Shown in pieces: positions 26,915 to 36,457 of a stretch of 64,000 nt of DNA. This DNA comes from Desulfotalea sp. Its GTDB lineage: Bacteria; Desulfobacterota; Desulfobulbia; Desulfobulbales; Desulfocapsaceae. Position numbers and translations under genes: made by a program. Numbering within the stretch: the stretch's first letter is position 1; each line of letters begins with the position of its first letter. The notes under the pieces were generated by a model that was not told where the DNA came from, did not search any database, and saw only the letters and a list, made by a program, of their open reading frames with translations. The stretch lies in assembly GCA_002733995.1 (NCBI GenBank), contig NVXR01000012.1:1115-65114 (forward strand), written 5' to 3'.

Positions 26915-27132
26915 TATTAAGTTAATACCTTTGATAACGATGAAGGCCTTCTGACGTAGCACAGCTTTTTCTCAAGCAATTTTGAATCTGTATAAGATAA
27001 GTAGAGGACCTGAGTGCTATCTATGTTACAATGGCCTGACAAAAATAATATAAATACATGTATGTCCAAGTCCTAAAGAGTGTAACATAGTAGACAGTTA
27101 AGTCGCTGCATTATTTTTCGACACAAGACTTT

Positions 27133-27160
27133 TTGACAATTGGTAATGCTGGCGTAGTAT
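27133..27160 (+). promoter_or_regulatory. Sigma70-type promoter for the GT2 gene at 27269
   Basis: A perfect -35 TTGACA (27133-27138) lies 16 bases before TAGTAT (27155-27160). The divergent stretch 26915-27268 separates the minus-strand CapK gene from this plus-strand gene and holds no other gene. Confidence 0.4.
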
Positions 27161-27268
27161 GAGGCATGCTTCTTATCTTATGATAAGCGGAGGTTATTTA
27201 TTGGTAAGATATTTGTTTTTAGGGTGAAGTCGTAATAAATAAAGCATCTCCTCCCCCTCCCATAAACT

Positions 27269-28201
27269 ATGATCGATTTAGAAAAATATATTTTAGTTGT
27301 TGTACCTGCGAAGAACGAAGAAAGATATATAAAATGCTGTCTTGATGCCGTATTATGCCAAGATTACTCATCTTTTAATGTAGTAGTTGTTGATAATGGT
27401 TCTGTCGACAAAACAGTTAAAATTGTTAAGCAAATCCCTGAAGTCGTTTTGCTGAAAAAAAAAGATGGTACCATCAGTTCTCTAAGGAACTTTGGCGCGA
27501 AGTATGCTTCCTCAAAATATATTGCTTTTTTGGATGGTGATAGTGTGCCGCCTAGTTCATGGTTAAAGACCGGTATAGAGGTGATACAAGATGAAAAAGT
27601 TTCATGTGTGGGCTTCTCCGCTTCTCGGCCAGATGCACGAGCATGCTGGGTTGTCAAGACATGGGCTTTGATGAGCAGTAGTGCAAAACATAACAGGAGT
27701 TGTTATGTACATTGGCTCTCTTCTTTTAATTTAATTATCGAGAGAAAAGCTTTTGAAAAAATTGGTGGTTTTGATGAGTCATTGGAAACTTGTGAGGATT
27801 ATGATTTAGGTTTACGTCTGAGTAAATTCTCTCGTCTGTTTTTCAGTGATAGTTTGTCCGTTGAGCATCTTGGTGTTGTCTCTTCTTTGAGAGAATTTTT
27901 CCAAAAAGAGTTGTGGCGTGGTAAAAGCAACTTTCAACAACTGAAAATAAGTAGAGATGGCTTAGTCGGGCTACTTGGAGTTATTGTCCCGTTTTGTTAT
28001 CTTGTGTTCTCTATTATGCTGATAGTTATATCGTTCTGGAACCTTCAGGTACTGTTATTATTTGTTGTTTTGTTCGGTTTTCCTTTGGTCTTTGCTTGTC
28101 GCCGTCTAAAAAGCGTTGAGCAGGTAAGGTTCTTGCCCAAGATGTTGGTGCTGGCAAGTGTGTATCTTTATGCAAGGGGGATGGCTATTTTTTGGAGGTG
28201 A
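27269..28201 (+). CDS. GT2 family glycosyltransferase with C-terminal membrane helices
   Basis: The 310-residue protein carries VVVPAKNEERYIK, VVDNGSVDKT, FLDGDSVPP (metal motif DGD) and TCEDYDLGLRL, the four GT2 blocks in order, and then two or three hydrophobic helices. The order, spacing and the C-terminal ARGMAIFW tail make it a paralogue of the transferase at 10447-11367. No good ribosome site precedes the ATG; the leader there is C-rich. It stands alone between an inverted CapA/CapK pair and an IS66 remnant. Confidence 0.86.
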   Translation: MIDLEKYILVVVPAKNEERYIKCCLDAVLCQDYSSFNVVVVDNGSVDKTVKIVKQIPEVVLLKKKDGTISSLRNFGAKYASSKYIAFLDGDSVPPSSWLKTGIEVIQDEKVSCVGFSASRPDARACWVVKTWALMSSSAKHNRSCYVHWLSSFNLIIERKAFEKIGGFDESLETCEDYDLGLRLSKFSRLFFSDSLSVEHLGVVSSLREFFQKELWRGKSNFQQLKISRDGLVGLLGVIVPFCYLVFSIMLIVISFWNLQVLLLFVVLFGFPLVFACRRLKSVEQVRFLPKMLVLASVYLYARGMAIFWR

Positions 28202-28499
28202 AATATGGTTTACATCGCTTAAACTCCATTAATGGCCTTGAAAAGCTTCAAATCCTTCGGGCTTTGACGCAGATAGCAGGGTTTGGCTTCAAGGAATAAA
28301 CCAACATTTCTAGGGGTGAACCTTCTGGTGTTTTTCGTGGAATCAAATTGAGTAATAAAAAACGACACTAACTTTTCCTGCCTGTAAGTGTTGTTATGTC
28401 GAATTTGTTCAGTCATAAGCGTCTGGATTTTTGTGTTCTTATCCGTACCTTGCCGCTAGCTGGTATGAAGTTTTGCAAAAAAGATAGCAACAGAGACCC

Positions 28500-28745
28500 G
28501 CAGTATCTCTTCCCGCCATCAGTTCAATATTGGTTGCCCTACCAATATCAGTTCCGAGCCGTTCAACTTTTCTCTTCTTCTGTAATGTCATGAACAACCT
28601 CTATGCGCGGTAACTTCGTCGGAAGCGGGCTTCCTTTCCCCTTGGTGCGGTATGGCTTTTGACTTCCGTTTGTTGCTTAACCGGTTGTTTTTGGTCGGGG
28701 GCCGGCTTGGGCATGTCGAAAAGTGGCAGCTGAGGCGAGAAGTGG
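28500..28745 (-). pseudogene. Decayed IS66-family transposase (TnpC) fragment
   Basis: Reading the minus strand gives SPQLPLFDMPKPAPDQK at about 28742-28690. After a frameshift comes PTKLPRIEVVHDITEEEK at about 28622-28569, and after another shift NGSELILVGQ, followed by stop codons. This is the order LFDE..., (P)LPR.VVHD..EEE, CG.L..IG of the IS66 TnpC N-terminal region. The catalytic DDE core is missing and no terminal inverted repeats are seen. The rest of 28202-29026 contains no recognisable gene. It marks an old insertion and rearrangement point inside the EPS locus. Confidence 0.65.
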
Positions 28746-29026
28746 GGACTATAGAGCGGAAGTAGAACTCAATCCTATCAATCGACCATCAGAGAGTACT
28801 GAAATGCAAATGGCAGCATAGTTTTGAAACAAAGTACTTGATTCAATGAGAACAAAAGTCGAAGTCAACTCTTAGAATGGGCATTAAGATAGCGCTTATC
28901 GGAGGAGTTTGCTTTTGCAGAAATCGTTAATTAATCATTTGCTAATGAGCCTATGAGGCGAAAAGTACATTGAAAACTACTGGTTTAAAGAGTCGACACA
29001 GCAGGAAGTGAATGAAGAACCTTCAT

Positions 29027-30064
29027 TCAAAATGAGGGTGTCTTTAGCATTATTTGTCTTTTTGAATTTGTGTCGTCTGGTGTCGGGCCTATGCGTTTTG
29101 TGCTAACAACTACATCGTCCATATAAACAGTAATCTCTTTATGGTCTGCCAATGGTGCTGATGCATTGGTTGTATTGTCTAACAACATAAGCCAGTTCCA
29201 GTTATGACTTGTGTCTGAGTCAGCTTGCTTCCACTCCACATTCATCGCTTCTGCAACTAACTTACCATCAAGCCAGGTTCGATATATTCCATCTGCCGCT
29301 CCATTGGCGCTGTTCATTTTTACGTAAAATTCATAACACTGCCAAACGCCAATTTTTGGTTCTGGCCCATTTCTGAAATCGCCATTAGGGCCAATAGTGT
29401 AGTCAGGTGCTAGTCTGGTAGACATAAGAAAGTATGTTTTTTTAAGGCCATAATTATGATTCCAATCAGGAAAAAAGACAGGAACATTGTAACTATTACT
29501 TCCATAATATTGTGGGTTTTCTGTGGTTGTCCAAATATTGTCGTTAAAGGTTGAAATCCTGACAAGTTTTTGATAAGAATGTTGAGTGTCCTGTGGAGTT
29601 GACCATTGCCATTCTATATCATATTTTAAGTAATAACGTACATAAAGCTCGTCATATCCATTCTCGCCAAGCCAAAGATCCAACGAACCTCCTGACCATG
29701 TTCCAAACCAGCCCGTTACTTCAATGTTATATGTAATACCTTTGCCTGTGTCCCCTCTGGCGCCTGTTGAGTCTAGGATAAATGTATCTTTTCGTCTGTC
29801 GTCTTTCCAATGTGAAGACGGCGCTCGATAAGATGTCCAGCCTTCTGGTGGACAATGTGTAGTACACTTATCGGCACGAGAGTTACCCCATGAGATGTCG
29901 TGTCCTCCAGCTCCTTTGTTCACAGTTTGATTAGATCGCCAGTCAGGTGAGTTGTCAAAATTATCTTGGAAAAGAATTTCAGAAAATGCTGGAGTGTAAT
30001 TTGTGAACAAAATTACGGTGATTAACAAAAAATTAGACATGCTGATATTTATATTCGTAAACAT
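29027..30064 (-). CDS. Secreted jelly-roll protein, possible polysaccharide lyase or sugar-binding protein
   Basis: The 345-residue protein has a signal peptide (residues 1-28, ending near PAFSE) and a mature part rich in Trp and Tyr. Stretches such as YDELYVRYYLKYDIEW, WQCYEFYVKMNSA, DGIYRTWLDGKLVA and ITVYMDDVVVS alternate like strands of a concanavalin A-like beta-sandwich found in polysaccharide lyases and lectins. I cannot name catalytic residues with confidence. A conserved-looking CTTHCPPEGW loop could form a disulfide. It lies 16 bases after the next exported protein in a minus-strand operon. It has an AGAGGT ribosome site. Confidence 0.6.
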   Translation of the reverse strand: MFTNINISMSNFLLITVILFTNYTPAFSEILFQDNFDNSPDWRSNQTVNKGAGGHDISWGNSRADKCTTHCPPEGWTSYRAPSSHWKDDRRKDTFILDSTGARGDTGKGITYNIEVTGWFGTWSGGSLDLWLGENGYDELYVRYYLKYDIEWQWSTPQDTQHSYQKLVRISTFNDNIWTTTENPQYYGSNSYNVPVFFPDWNHNYGLKKTYFLMSTRLAPDYTIGPNGDFRNGPEPKIGVWQCYEFYVKMNSANGAADGIYRTWLDGKLVAEAMNVEWKQADSDTSHNWNWLMLLDNTTNASAPLADHKEITVYMDDVVVSTKRIGPTPDDTNSKRQIMLKTPSF

Positions 30065-30080
30065 AATTACCTCTATTCTA

Positions 30081-31076
30081 TTAATTGGTTGAGATGTAGA
30101 ATTCGTCGAAACTGCCTAGAGGGGCTCTGTTGCCTATATGCAAATCTTGGGTTCCCCAGAAAGGTGGAGCTAAGTGCCAAGGTGTTGTATCGATTTCGCT
30201 GACTATTGCTTTATCACGTCTTATAGACATGCTACCATCTTCTCCATTCCAGCTGAACTCATACTCGTACCACACATCCTTGGTCCATGTATCTGCAACC
30301 TTAAAAGTTCTATGTAAGCTTCCGCTAGAGTCATAAATAATAAAATAAATAGCGTTTTTGTAAGTATAAGCGTAAATGGTACTAGCTTTTCCTATGTTAG
30401 TTGATTTGAAAAAAAATCTAGTCGTTCCGTCAGTGCTGTCTGATGGCGTGCTGTGTTTGGCCCAAAAGGAAATAGTGCCCTTATTGATAGGGACTATGGT
30501 CATAGGGAAGTAATAGGACTGGGATATTCCGGTTTGTTCCAGACAATTACCAACGATGCCCGGAGAAGAGGTTCCATCGTTTTGTGTTTTTGTGATGGTG
30601 ATATTTCCAATGTCAGATGTGATTGTAGTCTCGGGTAAAGAATCGATATTCCAATAAAAAAGTGTATTTGGATGGGCTGATTCCAGTGGTGAGGTCAACC
30701 TGAAATTCTGGACCACAGGTATCGTGGTGAGATCGGTCTTTATTGGATCAGACTCAATAATCTGAATGTTCGATCCGATTTCACTTGTATCGGCAAGTGT
30801 TCCTATAATTTGGATATAAACAGGAAATGACGTGATGGGAATATTGGTGCATGTCATAGAAAAAGCCCCCTGCGTTAGTGCAGAAGGAACAGTACAGTTC
30901 TCATGCCATGTTTTGACAGACATGTCAGCGTTCAAAGAATAATACAGTTTGAATTGGCTGCTCTCTGATGTGTCGGGCAGGGTCCAGTTGAGGGTCATTG
31001 TAGGGATGTTTGCTAAAGCTGACTGCGTGATCACAATGCCAAAGAATAAAATAACGAAGTTTAATATTTTTATCAT
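30081..31076 (-). CDS. Secreted protein with FnIII-like and LamG/ConA-like domains
   Basis: The 331-residue protein has a signal peptide (about 1-22, ending SALA). The first 110 residues look like a fibronectin type III domain (TLNWTLPDTSESSQFKLYYS). The C-terminal half resembles a laminin-G/concanavalin A-like domain: FPMTIVPINKGTISFWAKH, then WYEYEFSWNGEDGSMSIRRD and GSFDEFYIS. Such domains bind glycans. With the downstream jelly-roll protein it forms an exported pair placed inside the EPS locus. Binding or trimming of the polymer outside the cell is inferred. Confidence 0.6.
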   Translation of the reverse strand: MIKILNFVILFFGIVITQSALANIPTMTLNWTLPDTSESSQFKLYYSLNADMSVKTWHENCTVPSALTQGAFSMTCTNIPITSFPVYIQIIGTLADTSEIGSNIQIIESDPIKTDLTTIPVVQNFRLTSPLESAHPNTLFYWNIDSLPETTITSDIGNITITKTQNDGTSSPGIVGNCLEQTGISQSYYFPMTIVPINKGTISFWAKHSTPSDSTDGTTRFFFKSTNIGKASTIYAYTYKNAIYFIIYDSSGSLHRTFKVADTWTKDVWYEYEFSWNGEDGSMSIRRDKAIVSEIDTTPWHLAPPFWGTQDLHIGNRAPLGSFDEFYISTN

Positions 31077-31299
31077 TTTTGCCTCATTTACTGCAAAGAA
31101 AAATTATCATATAATTTACACTGATAGTATTTTAGCAGATTTATTTCATTAATTGCAGTGAATATTGTGTCTCGAGTTTTCTTTATCTTCTTTTTCGTGT
31201 GGTGTCATTCTTTGGAGTTTGCTTGTGGCGGTGTGGAACTGTGGGTAAATGACTGATAATACAGAAGTTAATGCCAACGTTTGCCTGGGTAAGGTCTTG

Positions 31300-32004
31300 T
31301 TAAGTAGAAGAGAAATAGTTTTCAGACAGAGGTGTGGAGTAGTGCAAAAAAATAATTTGCTTTGTAGCTGTTCTTTGGAAATTGTATCTCAGTCTCCTGA
31401 TTGGACAAGGATGCTTAAATGATCTCAGTATTTTCAGAACGAAAAAGCCCATTCCAACGCTGAATAGTATGACAGTTGAGGGTTCAGAGACTTGCGATGG
31501 GACGTGTTCAACAGATGTAAGCCAACAGTTTGTAGAATAAAATCCCAATGATTGAGAGGTGAACATGAATTGCGGTCGATCATTTATGTGTTTTATTAAA
31601 TCCCAAAAATACCAACTTGCACAAGAAAGTATTTCCACATTATCGCCATTAGCAGAACTGCCAGCATTAAAAATCGTTATTCCTGATTCAATATCCATTA
31701 TCATTTTACTCGTTTCGAGAACCATGTCCGGCATTATCCCTAGAGTATTATCGGCTTCGTAAAATTTCACATGATATTTATATCTGTTTTGGTCTGAGGG
31801 TGCATAGCCTTCTATCTTAGTCCAAAAAGGATTATCCTTATCAACAATATATGAAAACTTAGCATTGTTGTATTGCCCCCCAGTACTATCTTCTATCTGG
31901 AAGTTCAGTATCATAGGCGTTGAAAATGCCACTGAAGATGTTCCCAGACAGAGAGTTGTTAATAGACAAAAGAAGGATAAGTTACCAAAGCGTTTGTGTT
32001 TCAC
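31300..32004 (-). CDS. Exported protein with PEP-CTERM-like sorting tail (probable exosortase substrate)
   Basis: The 234-residue product starts at GTG 32004, which has a perfect AGGAGG ribosome site; an ATG 11 codons upstream lacks one. A signal peptide covers about residues 1-28. Near residue 180 a SEPSTVIL motif begins a hydrophobic helix (FSVGMGFFVLKIL) followed by RSFK, the three-part layout of PEP-CTERM signals: (V)PEP, helix, basic end. About 34 extra residues follow, whereas such proteins normally stop soon after the basic cluster. A one-base shift would stop almost at once, so a late frameshift is possible. It is the only plausible exosortase target seen in this window. Confidence 0.65.
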   Translation of the reverse strand: MKHKRFGNLSFFCLLTTLCLGTSSVAFSTPMILNFQIEDSTGGQYNNAKFSYIVDKDNPFWTKIEGYAPSDQNRYKYHVKFYEADNTLGIMPDMVLETSKMIMDIESGITIFNAGSSANGDNVEILSCASWYFWDLIKHINDRPQFMFTSQSLGFYSTNCWLTSVEHVPSQVSEPSTVILFSVGMGFFVLKILRSFKHPCPIRRLRYNFQRTATKQIIFLHYSTPLSENYFSST

Positions 32005-32104
32005 TTCTGAGCCTCCTACATCTGACGAAAAAATCATCGAAGTAAAAAAGTTGCAATATCGTTGCGGTGGGTCGCACCAGATAACGGCATTTGTAAATTG
32101 ATCG

Positions 32105-33396
32105 CATTGAAAAAACTGGTTTGTGGTTCTGAATTAACAGAAATTTGTTTTATTGTTGGTGATTCAATATCACCTGTTTCTTGAAATATGAATCCATTAA
32201 GTCCGGAGCTCTTTCTGTTGCCTATGTTATAGGTTGTTCAAAAGAGATCTGAAAATAACGAACATCTACGGTATGTTAAGAATTCTTTATTCGCGTCCGA
32301 ATTATGAAATAATGCGTTGAATAGCTCCGCCAGTTCGTCGGTTGAGGCTAGTCGAAAAGTGCTGTTTTCTTTGCTAGAGTCAATCGGCGATAACCCGTTT
32401 GTTTTACGGAGCGAGAGCTATTCCAGTTTAGTATTTAAGTCTACAAATCCAATATTCGTCCTTAATAATCTGTTTTCATACATCGTTTGTTTTTATCTCC
32501 TAGTTGAGATGAAGTGTATTTGGTGGTGTCAGTCGGAAATGAAAATTGAATCTTTTCTGATTCATTGTGGTGTAATTGTTTAGGGCTGTCAAGGTAACTC
32601 TTGGTTAGACATTACGGCGTGTACCTAAATGACGATTATATAAAGTTCGCTTGTCTTCGTTGTCTCGGGATTTAGATATTCGACAATATGTCCCATAGAA
32701 TTCGGGATAATTTGGCAAAGTATTCAATCCGGTACGGTATGATTAAACTAAGTAGAAATTACCAGATGGTCATTCGAGAAGTAAGATACCCGTTAGTCGC
32801 TCAACGAGCGCTTTCAAACTAGAATATTAGGCTAATAGTTAGTAAAGTCATGCTGTGATAGATATGCGTATGTTTGAAAATCGATATCGAGGTGTCGCAT
32901 GTTTTGTAACCTTCCCAGGTTTGTGACAAGATGCTGGATAGATAGTCAAAGTAACAAAAAAACAGGGGTAAGATTAATTGCTGGTAGAGTCGATACTACT
33001 CGATGGTCTACCTTGGTTAACGACAGTAGAAGATTGGGCGACGGGGAAAGGAAATACTGTACAATGGGACAAGTCAGACGAAAGGGCTTAACAAAATAGA
33101 TATGACAACGCTTACATATACAAATAATGAGTGCGGATTTTTATTTTTGAATTTGACTTTTCATGGAAAATCCTAGGATACTTCTCCCAATGGTTACTTT
33201 GTTAGAGACTCATCAAACCTCAGTATTCTCAAGTAATATCTTATGGATCAACAAGAAAAAGCCAAGACTTGCTCGATAACTGTAGTATGATCCTTTCCTC
33301 TATGTTTTATTTGTAAAGCCAATGATAATAAGAATTCAGTAGCCTGAAACAGAAACGGTACAGCTGCCATCTTCATCATTTAACCCCCTACAGAAT
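32105..33396. other. 1.3-kb gene-poor stretch
   Basis: Only short open frames (for example 32317-32583 and 32899-33099, plus strand) occur. None has a ribosome site, a recognisable family, or codon use clearly like the neighbours. The stretch is AT-rich. It probably contains the promoters of the minus-strand exported-protein operon and of the plus-strand phosphoglycosyltransferase gene, but I see no convincing consensus. Confidence 0.5.
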
Positions 33397-34782
33397 ATGC
33401 CATATTTATTTAACAAATATTATCCTCTGCGAGATCTCTTGTTTTTTCTTGGAGAGGGGGTGATGATTTTCTCTTCGTTTTTGTTTTCCTGTTTGCTTTT
33501 TCTAGGAAGCGATCACTTTGTGAGTGAGATAGGGCTTTATTGCATTCAAGCGATGGTTGTTACTGCTGTATTTCAGTTGTGCCTCTTTTTCTTTGATATG
33601 TATGAAATGAGGCAGGATCTTAGTCTGATGGATATCGAGATTCGTTTGACCCAGGCGTTCGGGGTTGGTTGTATTGTGCTTGGGCTTTTGTATTATCTTT
33701 TGCCACCAATGTTGATGCACAAGTATATTTTTTGGACAGGATATGTGCTCGTTAGCTTTTCCTTGCTGATTTATAGATATTTTTATCATCGGATTTTACG
33801 CACGAGGATGTTTGTGCAGGACCTTGTCCTTATTGGAACAGGAGAGCTGGCAAGTGAGATAGCAAAAGAAATTGAGGGTCGGCATGATTCGGTCTATCGA
33901 ATAATTGCTTTTGTCGGTGATGGTTCGCCTGTTTATAACCCTTATGGCGCTCCTGTGTTTAAGGAATTAGAGGAAGTTGACAATATGTCTCCTCTTGTTG
34001 CAATTCAACGCATCGTAGTGGCTCCTGATGATAAGAGAGGCAGTACATCTACTCGTACCCTGTTGAAGTATAAATTAGCTGGCACGGCAGTAGAGCAGGG
34101 GGTGACCTTTTATGAACGTATTACAGGTAAGATAATGGTGGAGAAGGTGAATCCTAGTTGGATTGTCTTCTCAGATGGTTTTACTGTAATGAGTCGCTGG
34201 CGCTATTTGGTCAAGCGATTGTTGGATGTTGTGTTAAGCGCTGCGTTGCTGGTAATAACTGCTCCTGTAATGCTTGTATCTGCAATTATAATCAAATTTG
34301 AAAGCCCTGGGCCTGTCTTTTATTTTCAAGAGAGGGTCGGTGAGGGCAATGAACTTTTTATGGTCATCAAGTTTCGGTCGATGGTTCGGGACGCCGAGAA
34401 AAATGGAGCCGTATGGTCCCAGAAAGATGATAGCAGGATTACAAGGTTTGGTGGTTTTATACGTAAGGTTCGTATAGATGAATTGCCCCAACTTTGGAAT
34501 GTTTTAAAAGGCGAGATGAGTCTGGTTGGGCCGAGGCCGGAGCGACAAGTATTTGTAGAACAATTAGTTGAAGAAATCCCATACTATGGTATCCGACATG
34601 TGGTTAGGCCGGGGATTACAGGTTGGGCCCAGGTGAGCTATCCGTATGGCGCCTCGAAACTCGATGCTCTGCGGAAGCTGGAATATGATCTTTATTATAT
34701 AAAGAACAATTCGATTGCCCTGGACCTTCTGGTGATTTTTTATACTGTGAAGACTGTTTTATTTGGGAAAGGCGGGCGGTGA
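33397..34782 (+). CDS. Polyprenyl-phosphate sugar phosphotransferase (WbaP/WcaJ-like), XrtA locus type
   Basis: The 461-residue protein has four or five N-terminal membrane helices, a CoA-binding-like Rossmann part (VLIGTGELASEIAKEI near residue 147) and the C-terminal bacterial sugar transferase domain. The catalytic domain shows KRLLDVVLSAALL, the membrane-dipping helix, KFRSMVRDAE, then KVRIDELPQLWNVLKGEMS and VGPRPER. It would start the repeat unit by moving a hexose-1-phosphate (or a related sugar phosphate) from a UDP-sugar to undecaprenyl phosphate. Its length and layout match the glycosyltransferase typical of XrtA/PEP-CTERM loci. It is convergent with the barrel gene that follows. 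Confidence 0.9.
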   Translation: MPYLFNKYYPLRDLLFFLGEGVMIFSSFLFSCLLFLGSDHFVSEIGLYCIQAMVVTAVFQLCLFFFDMYEMRQDLSLMDIEIRLTQAFGVGCIVLGLLYYLLPPMLMHKYIFWTGYVLVSFSLLIYRYFYHRILRTRMFVQDLVLIGTGELASEIAKEIEGRHDSVYRIIAFVGDGSPVYNPYGAPVFKELEEVDNMSPLVAIQRIVVAPDDKRGSTSTRTLLKYKLAGTAVEQGVTFYERITGKIMVEKVNPSWIVFSDGFTVMSRWRYLVKRLLDVVLSAALLVITAPVMLVSAIIIKFESPGPVFYFQERVGEGNELFMVIKFRSMVRDAEKNGAVWSQKDDSRITRFGGFIRKVRIDELPQLWNVLKGEMSLVGPRPERQVFVEQLVEEIPYYGIRHVVRPGITGWAQVSYPYGASKLDALRKLEYDLYYIKNNSIALDLLVIFYTVKTVLFGKGGR

Positions 34783-34965
34783 GTTGCCTGTGTCTTCAAA
34801 CTGTCCTGCGACAAACAGCCTAGGTGGACGACCTCTTTGAGCGAGCGGCTGAACTAGAGACTTTTAGCCGTCGTATTGGCTACTCCGCGAGCAATATTGG
34901 TCAAGTCAACTCCGTGTCCCCCTGATAGTATGATGATGCTCGGTCAGCGTTAGAGGGGCTTATTG

Positions 34966-36372
34966 CTACCAGCTGAATATGTCCTGTGCCCAAGAAATAG
35001 AGACGAGGATACGGTGGTCGTCGTACTCGTCGCTCACTCGATCAGATTCTTGTTTGCTGAACGTGTATTCAAGGTTGGCTGTATAGTCTTTTAAGAAGCT
35101 ATAGTGCAAGCCGATACCGGAAACAAATATATCGTTATGGTATTCTTCTAAAATGATATCGCTACCGGGGGCAGTTGAGGCTAGTGAGTCACTCAGTGTA
35201 TCCCTCGTGTCAGTTCGGTCCTCGTATGTGTAGCGTATTCGGCCGTTGATGCGCAGACTAGCTAGAATTTGATAGTCCGCATTCAATTGTGTCTCCCATT
35301 TATCAACGATACCCTGTTCTTCGGTACCCGCAAAATTCTCGGCATCATAATGCTTCTCAATGCCAAAGGTCAATGATCCGCGTTGGCCTTTGTAGGTAAT
35401 CTGTGCAACGCCGTTGCCCCCTATATTACTATCTTGGCCTTCAGCTTTTTCATAGGAAGGACCTGCGCCTAGGATTATTTCGGTCCTACGAGAGTAGTTG
35501 TGGGTCCAGCGTAGTTGCGCTTGATGGACATTACCATCCACCTGTAAATCTTCATCATACCTCGTGCCAATATAATTATAGGAGAGTGAGACTGTGGTTT
35601 GGCGGCTAAAATCGTTTTCGCCAGTTAAGCGCAGGCGGTATTCCATTAAATCATCAGATAACGGCGATTCTTCAGTTAACAACGTTATGGGGCTTGTATC
35701 GTCGAACGTCCCCTTAACAACACTCAGAGTTGTAATAGCCCGCCATTTTTGATTAAAGCGGTGTTGGTTGGTAATACTTCCTGTGTATCTGTCATAGTCT
35801 GTATAGGTTTTGTTCTCAGATTCGTCATTGCGTAAAATATTGTAATCAAATCCGAAGTTCAATGTGCTCTGTTGTCCGTATAAATGTTCGGATGTCAGAT
35901 TGAAGGTGTTGCGCCAATATCGAGCGCGGCCGAAGTCTGCGGAAAGTTCCGGAGTGCTTTCTTGAGTTGTTGGGCTGTCAGAACGAGTCGAAGACTCATA
36001 GTGGTCAGTTCTGAGGAGAGAGTCTGTAGCTGTAAGTCGCCAGTTCTTGCTGATGCTTCGTTCAGCTGTAAGGAAAAGATCGTTGTCCCAGTTTGTTTCA
36101 GAATCTATAATGTCATATTTAATAGACGGAGAGGCCCGGATTTCAAAGCGATCTTTTAAGCCCGTGGATGTTAAATGAATCTTTGGCGTTATCGCCAAGC
36201 TTTGGTAGTTATCATCATCTTTGTCCTCATTTTTTCGGTCATCCAAATCATAGGAGAAGGACAGTCCTGTGTTTACTATATTGACACGTGCCTGGGCATT
36301 TACTGAAAAGAAGGTTAGGAGAAGTAGAGTAGCTGTTAACAGTGGTTTAGGAGTAAGCATGCTGGTCATCAT
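34966..36372 (-). CDS. Outer-membrane beta-barrel protein, PEP-CTERM system associated
   Basis: The 468-residue protein has a signal peptide (about 1-29, ending VNAQA) and then alternating polar and hydrophobic strands to the end, finishing in an aromatic-rich ILVSISWAQDIFSW strand. That is typical of an outer-membrane barrel. It resembles the uncharacterised TIGR03016-like proteins of exosortase EPS loci. It may form the secretion pore or a polymer-interacting porin. It is on the minus strand 85 bases downstream of the Wza-like gene, likely one operon. Confidence 0.78.
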   Translation of the reverse strand: MMTSMLTPKPLLTATLLLLTFFSVNAQARVNIVNTGLSFSYDLDDRKNEDKDDDNYQSLAITPKIHLTSTGLKDRFEIRASPSIKYDIIDSETNWDNDLFLTAERSISKNWRLTATDSLLRTDHYESSTRSDSPTTQESTPELSADFGRARYWRNTFNLTSEHLYGQQSTLNFGFDYNILRNDESENKTYTDYDRYTGSITNQHRFNQKWRAITTLSVVKGTFDDTSPITLLTEESPLSDDLMEYRLRLTGENDFSRQTTVSLSYNYIGTRYDEDLQVDGNVHQAQLRWTHNYSRRTEIILGAGPSYEKAEGQDSNIGGNGVAQITYKGQRGSLTFGIEKHYDAENFAGTEEQGIVDKWETQLNADYQILASLRINGRIRYTYEDRTDTRDTLSDSLASTAPGSDIILEEYHNDIFVSGIGLHYSFLKDYTANLEYTFSKQESDRVSDEYDDHRILVSISWAQDIFSW

Positions 36373-36457
36373 TTCTTCGCCGTTTGTTTAATTCTTCAAG
36401 TGTAAGCAAAGCAACAGCGTTCTTATCAGAGTACTGTTGCTCGTGTTATATGGTGTG

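Noticed and set aside
32317..33099. Two short plus-strand open frames (32317-32583 and 32899-33099)
   Set aside because: No ribosome site, no family and irregular codon use; treated as non-coding.
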